From NCBI GenBank assembly GCA_905207535.1, contig CAJLLX010000022.1, positions 1 to 19,343 of the forward strand: DNA of 19,343 nt. The letters run 5' to 3'. Every line of letters starts with the position of its first letter. Position 1 is the first letter of the stretch. The DNA is from an uncultured Muribaculaceae bacterium (GTDB lineage Bacteria > Bacteroidota > Bacteroidia > Bacteroidales > Muribaculaceae). This document shows positions 1 to 7,365 of this stretch, piece by piece. The notes below the pieces were generated by a model. The model was not told where the DNA came from and did no database searches. It worked only from the letters and a program-made list of their open reading frames with translations. The position numbers and the translations under genes were made by a program.

Positions 1-86
1 AATTATTTTCCAAGAAATAACGACTTTTTAGTTACTTATTTTGGAAAAACTCAGATACATTAACACCTATCAGTAAAAGACCAGAG

Positions 87-899
87 ATGATTAAGGGGTG
101 TTCTCCGGTGGACAACAATAATTATATGTTCACCAAGGAGGAAAAAGACAGATTCTTATCTCTTAATCCATCAGCGAAAGAATTAATGCACAGATATATC
201 GGTGCAGAAGAATTTGTCAAAGGTTACGAACGATTTTGTATATATGTTGAAACAGATGATGAAAGATATTTAGCATATAGCATTCCAGAGCTTTGTTCTC
301 GTTTCGACCAGGTCGCCGAATTTCGACAAGCAAGTACAAAAGCTGCCACACGTAAATATGCAGAACAACCTTACAGGTTTATTGAGCAGAAATATCAGCG
401 CAAAAAATCAATCGTTGTCCCACAAACTGGTTCGGAAGCAAGACGATATATCCCAATGGGAGTTGCCGATGAGAACTGTGTATTATCAAATGCTGTACGA
501 TTGATTTATTGTGAAGATGGATATGACCTCTATTTACTTGGTCTACTGTCTTCATATATGCATATGGTTTGGGTTAGAGCTGTAGCTGGTCGAATGAAAA
601 TGGACATGCAATATGGAAATACAACCTGCTATAACACATTCCCATTCCCGAAGCTAACAACTGCCGAGAAAGAGGAACTGGAGCGTCTTGCGCAGAATAT
701 TCTTAATGTCCGCGACGAGAACTTCGATATGACGCTCGGCGAAATGTATAATCCGGAAACCATGCCGGAAGAACTGCGCGATGCTCACCATCAGCTTGAC
801 CTCGCAGTGGAGCGCATCTACCGTTCCGAACCGTTCACTTCTGACGAAGAACGTCTTGAACATCTCTTTAAGCTCTACGCCAAAATGACAAAGAAATAA
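87..899 (+). CDS. C-terminal part of an MmeI-like (type IIG-like) N6-adenine DNA methyltransferase; 5' part missing or broken
   Basis: The 270 residues match the C-terminal third of large class I SAM-dependent methyltransferases of the MmeI type, which methylate adenine in a target site and in some members also cut. Visible landmarks are GCSPVDNNN (residues 4-12), YIGAEEF (37-43), ERFCIYV (48-54), MHMVWVRAVAGR (158-169) and CYNTFPFPKL (181-190). A helical tail ends in DEERLEHLFKLY. The target recognition domain and the helical end are therefore present. The SAM-binding motif and NPPY catalytic motif would lie before base 1. ATG 87 is the first methionine after an in-frame TAA at 18-20. Residues encoded just before it (KNSDTLTPISKRPE) look like normal family sequence, so 87 is probably an internal Met, and either a nonsense or frameshift mutation or a rearrangement lies near 20-60. 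Composition changes at about 655: AT-rich before, near 50% GC after. It overlaps the next gene by one base. Confidence 0.8.
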   Translation: MIKGCSPVDNNNYMFTKEEKDRFLSLNPSAKELMHRYIGAEEFVKGYERFCIYVETDDERYLAYSIPELCSRFDQVAEFRQASTKAATRKYAEQPYRFIEQKYQRKKSIVVPQTGSEARRYIPMGVADENCVLSNAVRLIYCEDGYDLYLLGLLSSYMHMVWVRAVAGRMKMDMQYGNTTCYNTFPFPKLTTAEKEELERLAQNILNVRDENFDMTLGEMYNPETMPEELRDAHHQLDLAVERIYRSEPFTSDEERLEHLFKLYAKMTKK

Positions 900-1744
900 T
901 GGGAACAAAATCATTTAAACCACGACACATTGTTTCAGCAATGCACCTCCAAGAAATTTTGAAGGAAATGTATCGTGTGCTTTCTGATTTTGAGGCTATA
1001 TCTTTAAGCGAGTATTCAAATTACTCGCTTTGTCTGTCTCATTTTGGCAAAATAGAGATTCAGCATAATAGTAAATTGGATGCCGTATATAGTTGGGGGC
1101 TACGTCATTTTTTCCACATTCTTCTTGATGCAGAAACCCAAACTATCGTCTCTAACAAATTTATAAACTACAAAACGTGCATTGAATTTACCAATCAGAT
1201 GATATGTGAATCAATGCACGACTGGGAATATAGTGTCGAGTGTTCCTATGGCGATGCATGGCCTATCGAGGAAAGATGCACATATTGGCTCAACGATAAC
1301 AAACACTTAAACGAAGTAATAGACGGATACAAATGGATTGGTGACTATTGGAAAATAGCTCACAATGAGTTTGTTGACCTATGGAATATAATACAAAACG
1401 AAACTGACATCTCTGGTATTCATCTTAGTTTCCTGAAGGAGTACCTTCTTGAAAATATTTATGGCATAAAAGGATATATGCCTAAACGATATGATGAATA
1501 CAGATATGATTATGCTCGAATATTTTCCGAGCAAATCAATGATGATAAAATAGACCGCCTTATCGACGAAGGACTCAAATTGCAAAAGAATCTTACCTAT
1601 TACGTCGAAAATGCAATGCCCGAAATCAATCTATTTACTGAGTCCAAAGTGCAAGACATAGTAAAGCACATCATCAATGTTTTTGTGTCCTACCATTATT
1701 ACGAACTCGGCAAATGTATAATCTTAAAGTCTGACATGAATTAA
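899..1744 (+). CDS. Uncharacterised 281-residue protein inside the methyltransferase-helicase operon
   Basis: I do not recognise a family. The ATG at 899 shares its A with the TAA of the methyltransferase gene (TAATG), and the stop is two bases before the helicase start, so it is translated within the operon. The protein is soluble, rich in Tyr, Trp, His, Asn and Ile, and predicted mostly helical by eye. There is no signal peptide, no membrane segment, and no Walker, HTH or obvious nuclease motif. Two cysteines flank an acidic patch around residues 107-128 (ESMHDWEYSVECSYGDAW), and IGDYWKIAHNEFVDLWNII (about 146-164) is a strongly amphipathic stretch. Its DNA is clearly AT-richer than the helicase gene that follows, which suggests it was added to the operon separately. 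It could be a specificity or accessory factor, or unrelated cargo. Confidence 0.75.
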   Translation: MGTKSFKPRHIVSAMHLQEILKEMYRVLSDFEAISLSEYSNYSLCLSHFGKIEIQHNSKLDAVYSWGLRHFFHILLDAETQTIVSNKFINYKTCIEFTNQMICESMHDWEYSVECSYGDAWPIEERCTYWLNDNKHLNEVIDGYKWIGDYWKIAHNEFVDLWNIIQNETDISGIHLSFLKEYLLENIYGIKGYMPKRYDEYRYDYARIFSEQINDDKIDRLIDEGLKLQKNLTYYVENAMPEINLFTESKVQDIVKHIINVFVSYHYYELGKCIILKSDMN

Positions 1745-1746
1745 TT

Positions 1747-3723
1747 ATGACAAATCTCGTCGAAGTACAATATGCCCAAACGGGCAAGTCAAGCAATACC
1801 GATGAACTCGGTATGCGTGAAATGCAAGGTATGGTTTATGCTCAGCGCCATCGTCAGCACTTGCTCGTCAAGGCTCCGCCGGCATCGGGTAAAAGCCGCG
1901 CCATGATGTTTGTGGCTCTTGATAAACTCGCCAATCAAGGCGTTAAAAAAGTAATTGTGGCCGTTCCGCAGCAAAATATCGGTCGAAGCTTCAAGGACAC
2001 CCCCTTGAAGAAGTTCGGATTTTTTGCAGACTGGAACGTAGCCCCTTATTGGAACCTTTGCCTCAATGCCGGAAGCGAGAACTCCAAGAAGTCGATTGTC
2101 AGAGAATTTCTCGATCATCCCACCGCTACTAAACTCGTCTGCACTCATGCCACGCTCCTTAACTCGCTCAACGGCATTGATGCGCGAAAACTTGACAACG
2201 TTTTCTTCGGCATCGACGAGTTTCACCACGGCTCGGCTGACGAGGACAACCGTCTCGGCACTCTCATTCGTCGACTTCTGAACGAGACATCGGCTCATAT
2301 ACTCGCCATGACCGGCTCGTATTTCCGAGGCGATGCCGTTCCGGTGATGCGCCCTGAAGACGAGGCTATGTTTCAGCCGACCATAAACTACAACTACTAT
2401 CAGCAGCTAAACGGTTACAAATGGCTGAAAAGCCTTGGCATCGGCTACAGCTTCTTCCAGGGCAACTATCTTACAGCCATTCCGGACGTTCTCGATACCC
2501 ACAAGAAAACGCTTATCCATATTCCACACCCCAATAGCAAGACCGGGGCTTTTATGAATAAGCACGACCAGGTGGCAGAGATTATCAAGTATATCGGAGA
2601 GATTGTTGACCGGGATTATAACAACTATCTCTACAAGGTAAAGACTTCCGATGGCCGTATTCTCACCGTCGGCGACCTCGTAGAAGACAGCAAAGAACAG
2701 CGTGATGCTTTGCAGTCTTATCTGCAACGCATGAACAGCCGCGATTCGCTCGATATCCTTATAGCCCTCGGCACCGCCAAGGAGGGCTTCGACTGGGAGT
2801 GGTGCGAACACTGTATCACCATCGGTATCCGTGCCTCGCTGACCGAGGTCGTTCAGATTATCGGTCGTTGTACCCGTGACTGCGAGGGTAAGACCCATGC
2901 GCAGTTCACCAACCTCATTCCTTGCCCTGATGCAGCGCAAGATGATGTTTCTATGGCTGTCAACGACTTCTTGAAAGCCATATCCGCTTCATTGCTGATG
3001 GAGCAGGTTATGGCTCCCAAATGGAACTTCAAGACCAAGGTCGACGATGAAGACAATCCCGGAAAGCCGAAAAAGCCGGGCGAAGGCGACCACGTTATCG
3101 AGGTCAAAAACCTGCCGAAGCTCAACGAAAAGACCAAGGCCATTGTTGAAAACGACCTTGACACACTCGTAGCCACAACTCTCTCAGATAAGAATATCCG
3201 AGAAGCCATTATCGGCGAAGGTATGGCCGAAATGATTACCGAGGTCTATATCCCTAAGATTATCCGCGAAACATATCCCGATCTGAACGAAGAAGAAGTC
3301 GATGCGGTTGCAAAACACACAATTCTGATTATCGCCACGCAGGGCGAGCAGGTTGTCGGCCCCGATGATTCCGGTAACAAGTTCATCAAGATTGCCAACA
3401 AGTTTGTCAATCTCAACGACCTTGACATCAACCTTATTGCCGAAATAAATCCTTTCCAACGCGCATATGAGGTAGTCAGCAAATCGCTTACCCCTGAAGT
3501 GCTCCGCACCATCCAGTATGTTATCGAGGATAAGCGCTCAGAAAAGCTGACCGATGAAGAAGCTATTTTGCTCTTCACAAAATATCTCCCCAAGTGGCGC
3601 GAGGAAAATCCGGGAAAGGTAAAGCCGGAGATTACCGATGGCGATCCGCTGGCTCGCCGTATAGCTATGGCTATCGAACATCTCCGTCAACTCAAACGCA
3701 ATAAACTCGCACAGCAGCAATGA
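1747..3723 (+). CDS. DEAD/DEAH-family superfamily 2 helicase of the putative defence operon
   Basis: A 658-residue nucleic-acid-dependent ATPase. Motif I (Walker A) is APPASGKSRA at 43-52, motif II is IDEFHH at 156-161 (a DExH box), and motif III-like MTGSYF is at 188-193. Motif V-like LGTAKEGFDWEW is at 341-352, and motif VI QIIGRCTRD at 370-378 carries the arginine finger. The two RecA-like domains take up roughly residues 25-420. The remaining 240 residues are helical with a charged, Pro/Lys-rich linker near 430-445 and no domain I can name. The ATG at 1747 is two bases after the previous stop, and the TGA overlaps the next ATG (ATGA at 3720-3723), so the helicase and nuclease are translationally coupled. 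Coupling to a methyltransferase and a GIY-YIG nuclease implies ATP-driven translocation or unwinding in restriction of foreign DNA; that role is inferred. Confidence 0.88.
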   Translation: MTNLVEVQYAQTGKSSNTDELGMREMQGMVYAQRHRQHLLVKAPPASGKSRAMMFVALDKLANQGVKKVIVAVPQQNIGRSFKDTPLKKFGFFADWNVAPYWNLCLNAGSENSKKSIVREFLDHPTATKLVCTHATLLNSLNGIDARKLDNVFFGIDEFHHGSADEDNRLGTLIRRLLNETSAHILAMTGSYFRGDAVPVMRPEDEAMFQPTINYNYYQQLNGYKWLKSLGIGYSFFQGNYLTAIPDVLDTHKKTLIHIPHPNSKTGAFMNKHDQVAEIIKYIGEIVDRDYNNYLYKVKTSDGRILTVGDLVEDSKEQRDALQSYLQRMNSRDSLDILIALGTAKEGFDWEWCEHCITIGIRASLTEVVQIIGRCTRDCEGKTHAQFTNLIPCPDAAQDDVSMAVNDFLKAISASLLMEQVMAPKWNFKTKVDDEDNPGKPKKPGEGDHVIEVKNLPKLNEKTKAIVENDLDTLVATTLSDKNIREAIIGEGMAEMITEVYIPKIIRETYPDLNEEEVDAVAKHTILIIATQGEQVVGPDDSGNKFIKIANKFVNLNDLDINLIAEINPFQRAYEVVSKSLTPEVLRTIQYVIEDKRSEKLTDEEAILLFTKYLPKWREENPGKVKPEITDGDPLARRIAMAIEHLRQLKRNKLAQQQ

Positions 3724-4913
3724 TCAACTTGGAAAAGGAACTCGAAATAATATATAACGACCCTCTCTTGGCCGATGTTACCGCTCCACGCAAGCGGGCA
3801 ACATCGAGCGACCGCCTGATTGCCGGGTTCCAAGAGATACTTGCCTTCTACGAAGCCAATGGTCGACTTCCCGAAGATACGCCTGAAGAAGCCTCGCTAT
3901 TCCATAAATGGACCGGGCTTCTGAAAAGTGAGAAGAAGATTGAGCGTTGTCGCCCATTCGATGACCTCGGTATTCTTCCTCATCCTGTTCAGACTGTGGA
4001 AGAACCGCAAGCCGAATATCACCGAGAGCTGACAGAGGAAGAACAGCTTGAAGCTATTCTGAACGACCCATTGCTCGCTGATATTGAGGATGGCGCTGAC
4101 CTCGGCCTTTTTGACGTGCCCGAATATATGCGCCAACGCCTTGAAGCACGAAAAGAAGCCGATTATATCGGCAAACGTCGCCCTTGTGAAGACTTCGACA
4201 AGTTCGCCGATGGTTTTAAGGAGATACACCAAGGATTGAAATCCGGCAAATATCGTCTCGCAAAATTCAGTATTAAACATCTGCAAACAGGGCGATACTT
4301 TGTTGAAGATGGTATGATTGGTTATCTTGTCGGTGTTGAAAACGACAAGGTAGACCAATATGGAACTCGCGATGGTCGTACTCGCATTATTTATGAAAAT
4401 GGTTCTGAATCTGATATAAAATTTAAAACCCTTACTAAAAATCTTTCCGTTACCGGGTATTCTATACAAGATTGCTCGGAAATGACTACCGAAGAATTTG
4501 AGCAGTGCTTCACTCTCACCGACAAGGATGTTGAGAGTGGCACCATCTATGTGCTCCGCTCAAAATCTTCTCGCCCCGAAATAGCAGCACTCAAAGACCT
4601 CTATAAAATCGGCTTTACCGTTACTTCGGTCGAAAGCCGTATAGCCAACGCCAAGAACGAACCGACCTATCTTTGTGCTGATGTCGAGGTTGTGGCTACA
4701 TGGAAAGTCTACAATGTAAAATCGTCGACTTTCGAGGCTCTTATCCACAAACTCTTTGCGCCCGTCCAGTTACAGATAACTGTCGACGGCCACCGACCCA
4801 AAGAATGGTTTATCGTTCCTTTCCATATTATAGAGGAAGCTATAAATTTAATCATTGCTCGAAAGCCTATTATGTATGACGAAAGTCTTCAACAAATCAT
4901 CTTATTGGATTGA
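3720..4913 (+). CDS. GIY-YIG (T5orf172-like) nuclease-domain protein with N-terminal repeats
   Basis: The last 130 residues of this 397-residue protein carry a GIY-YIG fold: GTIYVLRS (274-281), LYKIGFT (294-300), the conserved Arg in VESRIANA (R307), PTYL, and the metal-site Glu in FEALIHKLF (E339). An EWF motif follows at 362-364, as in T5orf172-type domains. A central region (about 190-250; GYLVGVEN, RTRIIYENGSES) resembles the small beta-rich domain that precedes GIY-YIG in relatives which, as I recall, neighbour DEAD helicases. The N-terminal part has internal repeats: IIYNDPLLAD at 10-19 and AILNDPLLAD at 112-121, then GFQEI/RPF and GFKEI/RP segments. It probably supplies the DNA-nicking or cutting activity of the operon. 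It overlaps the helicase gene by four bases. Composition dips to AT-rich at about 4260-4480 and near the 3' end. Confidence 0.85.
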   Translation: MINLEKELEIIYNDPLLADVTAPRKRATSSDRLIAGFQEILAFYEANGRLPEDTPEEASLFHKWTGLLKSEKKIERCRPFDDLGILPHPVQTVEEPQAEYHRELTEEEQLEAILNDPLLADIEDGADLGLFDVPEYMRQRLEARKEADYIGKRRPCEDFDKFADGFKEIHQGLKSGKYRLAKFSIKHLQTGRYFVEDGMIGYLVGVENDKVDQYGTRDGRTRIIYENGSESDIKFKTLTKNLSVTGYSIQDCSEMTTEEFEQCFTLTDKDVESGTIYVLRSKSSRPEIAALKDLYKIGFTVTSVESRIANAKNEPTYLCADVEVVATWKVYNVKSSTFEALIHKLFAPVQLQITVDGHRPKEWFIVPFHIIEEAINLIIARKPIMYDESLQQIILLD

Positions 4914-4919
4914 ATTATC

Positions 4920-5039
4920 ATGGCTGATTACGAAGATTTAGATACTTACAATGGCGACCCGGTGCATGACGGCTGGGGTGACTTCGACTATAACGAGAAC
5001 ACGGGCGAGTTGTCGGGACTCTTTGAAGAAAAGGGCTGA
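4920..5039 (+). CDS. Very acidic 39-residue microprotein at the end of the defence operon
   Basis: A short frame starts at ATG 4920, six bases after the nuclease stop codon, and ends with TGA at 5037-5039. It encodes 39 residues with 12 Asp/Glu and a single Lys, and Tyr/Trp/Phe spread between the acids (MADYEDLDTYNGD, then HDGWGDFDYNENTGEL). Position and spacing make it the likely last cistron of the operon. I cannot assign a family. The composition is reminiscent of DNA-mimic proteins or acidic peptides that bind a basic partner, so it might modulate the helicase or nuclease; this is speculation. It is too short for many gene callers and could be missed in annotation. Confidence 0.6.
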   Translation: MADYEDLDTYNGDPVHDGWGDFDYNENTGELSGLFEEKG

Positions 5040-5072
5040 AGCGCGGGCGAAAGCGAGAAAATGGGGGCGAGA

Positions 5073-5105
5073 TTGCCGGGGAATGGAAATAATTCAGTAC
5101 ATTTG
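5073..5105 (+). promoter_or_regulatory. Bacteroidetes-type promoter before cdsA
   Basis: TACATTTG at 5098-5105 is an exact TAnnTTTG -7 box, and TTG at 5073-5075 is a plausible -33 element 22 bases upstream. Transcription would start near 5110, about 80 bases before the cdsA ATG. It lies right after the accessory operon, so cdsA can be transcribed without it. Confidence 0.55.
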
Positions 5106-5188
5106 TCCTTTCAAAGGTGGCTGCAGGCCCGCGGCGATCGGGGTCCCGGCACCTGCTGAACATGTGTAACTATCATACGCATAGCTAT

Positions 5189-6022
5189 ATGAAGAATGTA
5201 TTGGTAAGGCTCATGACAGGTATCCTGTATGTGGCCGTGATAGTGGGGGCGGTGCTGGCCGGCGGCTGGTGGTTCTGGGGACTGACTATGCTCTTCGGCC
5301 TTCTGGGACTGAACGAGTTTATCCGCATCACGAATAAAAACTTCGTGTCGAACACTACGCGCCTTCTCGACCTCGCGGGGGCCGCGCTGCTGCTCACGGC
5401 GGTGGCGCCCCCGGAGTTTCTCGACGGCCCGACGTCGGTGATATGCGGCGTGGGTTATTTCTGCTACTTCATACTGCGCTTCATCAGTCAGCTTTATGTG
5501 CAGGACGGCAACTCGCTCTCGCATCTGGCCCACTCTATGCTGGGGCAGATCTATGTGGTGTGGCCTCTGGCGCTGCTGAGCCTGCTCTATGTGGCGTTCG
5601 GCGAGTATGTGACGCTGGCCATGTTCATCCTCATATGGCTGAGCGATACCGGCGCCTTCTGCGTGGGGTCGCTGATCGGGCGCCACAAGCTCTTCGAGCG
5701 CATCTCGCCTAAGAAATCGTGGGAGGGCTTTTTCGGCGGCTTGATTTTCTGCCTGATAGCCTCGGCGGTATTTTTCTACTGCTTCCCCACGGAGTTCAAC
5801 CGCATGCCCCTCCCGGCGCTGCTGGGTATGGGTGCCGTGGTGTGCATCGCCGGCACCTGGGGCGACCTTGTGGAGTCGCAGATCAAGCGCTCGCTGGGCG
5901 TGAAGGACTCGGGCAACATCCTGCCGGGCCACGGCGGCATCCTCGACCGCATCGACTCGCTGCTGCTGGCCGTGCCGGTGCTCTGCCTCTATCTCTTTAT
6001 CCTGCTCTCTTTCCCCTTCTGA
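5189..6022 (+). CDS. cdsA: Phosphatidate cytidylyltransferase (CDP-diglyceride synthase)
   Basis: This integral membrane enzyme makes CDP-diacylglycerol from phosphatidic acid and CTP, the entry point to membrane phospholipids. The 277 residues are mostly hydrophobic helices. SPKKSWEG lies at 173-180, and the full CDS family signature at 230-256 runs from SQIKRS through KDSGN and PGHGG to DRID, with the catalytic Asp/Lys residues present. The frame is open further upstream (ATGs at 5117 and 5162), but MKNVLVRLMTG at 5189 gives the normal N-terminus for the family and fits a start about 80 bases after the promoter. purM follows after 39 bases and is probably co-transcribed. Confidence 0.93.
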   Translation: MKNVLVRLMTGILYVAVIVGAVLAGGWWFWGLTMLFGLLGLNEFIRITNKNFVSNTTRLLDLAGAALLLTAVAPPEFLDGPTSVICGVGYFCYFILRFISQLYVQDGNSLSHLAHSMLGQIYVVWPLALLSLLYVAFGEYVTLAMFILIWLSDTGAFCVGSLIGRHKLFERISPKKSWEGFFGGLIFCLIASAVFFYCFPTEFNRMPLPALLGMGAVVCIAGTWGDLVESQIKRSLGVKDSGNILPGHGGILDRIDSLLLAVPVLCLYLFILLSFPF

Positions 6023-6061
6023 CGATATTGTATCACGACATTCAATATTTCCGATAGTCAT

Positions 6062-7231
6062 ATGGCTTCATCACAACGTTACGACCTCCGCGGTGTTTCC
6101 GCTGCAAAAGAAGATGTGCACGCCGCCATCAAGAATGTAGACAAGGGAATCTTTCCCAAGGCTTTCTGCAAGATCATCCCCGACATCCTGGGCGGCGACC
6201 CCGAATGGTGCAACATAATGCACGCCGACGGCGCCGGCACCAAATCGTCGCTGGCCTACGCCTACTGGAAAGAGACGGGCGACCTCTCGGTGTGGAAAGG
6301 TATAGCGCAGGATGCGCTGATAATGAATGTCGACGACCTGCTCTGCGTGGGCGCCACCGACCGCATGCTGGTATCCTCCACCATCGGGCGCAACAAGCAG
6401 CTGATCCCCGGCGAGGTGATCGCAGCCATCATCAACGGCACCGAGGAGCTGCTGGCCACCATGCGCGGCTACGGAGTGGAGATCTACGGCACCGGAGGCG
6501 AGACCGCCGACGTGGGCGACCTGGTGCGCACCATCATCGTGGACTCCACCGTGACCACCCGCATGCGCCGCGACCGGGTGATCAACAATGCCAACATCGC
6601 CGGCGGCGACGTCATCGTGGGCCTCGCCTCGTTCGGCCAGGCCACATATGAGAGCGAATACAATGGCGGCATGGGGAGCAACGGCCTCACCTCGGCCCGC
6701 CACGACGTCTTCAGCCACGCCGTGGCGGAGAAATACCCTGAGACCTACGACGCCGCCATCCCCTCCGACCTCGTGTACAGCGGCAGCAAGGGGCTTACCG
6801 ACACCGTGGAGGGCTCTCCATTAGTGGCCGGCAAGCTGGTGCTCTCGCCCACACGCACCTATGCCCCGGTGATCAAGAAGATACTCGAAGAGATGCGCGC
6901 CGACATCCACGGCATGGTGCATTGCACCGGCGGCGCCCAGACCAAGGTGATGCACTTCGTGGAGAACAAGCATGTGATCAAGGACAACATGTTCCCCATC
7001 CCGCCGCTGTTCAAGCTCATCCGCGAGCAGTCGGGCACCGACTGGGCCGAGATGTACAAGGTGTTCAACATGGGCCACCGCATGGAGATCTACCTCAGCC
7101 CCGACAAGGCAGAGAAGGTGATCGAGATCTCGAAATCGTTCGGCATCGACGCCCGTGTGATCGGCCGCGTGGAGGACGCTCCGGCCAACCGTCTGACCAT
7201 CCTGTCGGAATACGGCCGCTTCGAGTATTGA
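6062..7231 (+). CDS. purM: Phosphoribosylformylglycinamidine cyclo-ligase (AIR synthase, long Bacteroidales form)
   Basis: It catalyses the ATP-dependent closure of FGAM to aminoimidazole ribotide, the fifth step of purine synthesis. Visible motifs are MHADGAGTKS (53-62; the conserved Asp/Gly-rich nucleotide segment), MNVDDLLCVGA (88-98), GTGGETADVGD, GLASFGQATYESEYNGGMGSN, and near the C-terminus FNMGHRMEIY. At 389 residues it is about 40 longer than the Escherichia coli enzyme. Such long forms in Bacteroidales are often labelled only as AIR synthase-related, so the exact activity is inferred from the family. It is probably transcribed from the cdsA promoter, as I see no clear TAnnTTTG box in the 39-base gap. 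Confidence 0.9.
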   Translation: MASSQRYDLRGVSAAKEDVHAAIKNVDKGIFPKAFCKIIPDILGGDPEWCNIMHADGAGTKSSLAYAYWKETGDLSVWKGIAQDALIMNVDDLLCVGATDRMLVSSTIGRNKQLIPGEVIAAIINGTEELLATMRGYGVEIYGTGGETADVGDLVRTIIVDSTVTTRMRRDRVINNANIAGGDVIVGLASFGQATYESEYNGGMGSNGLTSARHDVFSHAVAEKYPETYDAAIPSDLVYSGSKGLTDTVEGSPLVAGKLVLSPTRTYAPVIKKILEEMRADIHGMVHCTGGAQTKVMHFVENKHVIKDNMFPIPPLFKLIREQSGTDWAEMYKVFNMGHRMEIYLSPDKAEKVIEISKSFGIDARVIGRVEDAPANRLTILSEYGRFEY

Positions 7232-7365
7232 AAAAAAGGCCGGTTGCGTCGCCTCCGTGCGAACCAAAGCGGCAAGCGCAGTTGTTGTAAGTCAGAGGGA
7301 GCGAAGCCGGGCTGACCGGCGCTGACATCCCCTCCGGTACGTTCCATCTTTTTATCACGAGCGGT

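Noticed and set aside
5111..6061. A 316-codon - strand frame opposite cdsA
   Set aside because: The translation is His/Gln/Arg-rich without domain features, while the + strand carries the full CDS signature.
7232..7365. Riboswitch or small RNA between purM and the transglycosylase gene
   Set aside because: No conserved motif, strong stem or promoter pair could be seen in these 134 bases.
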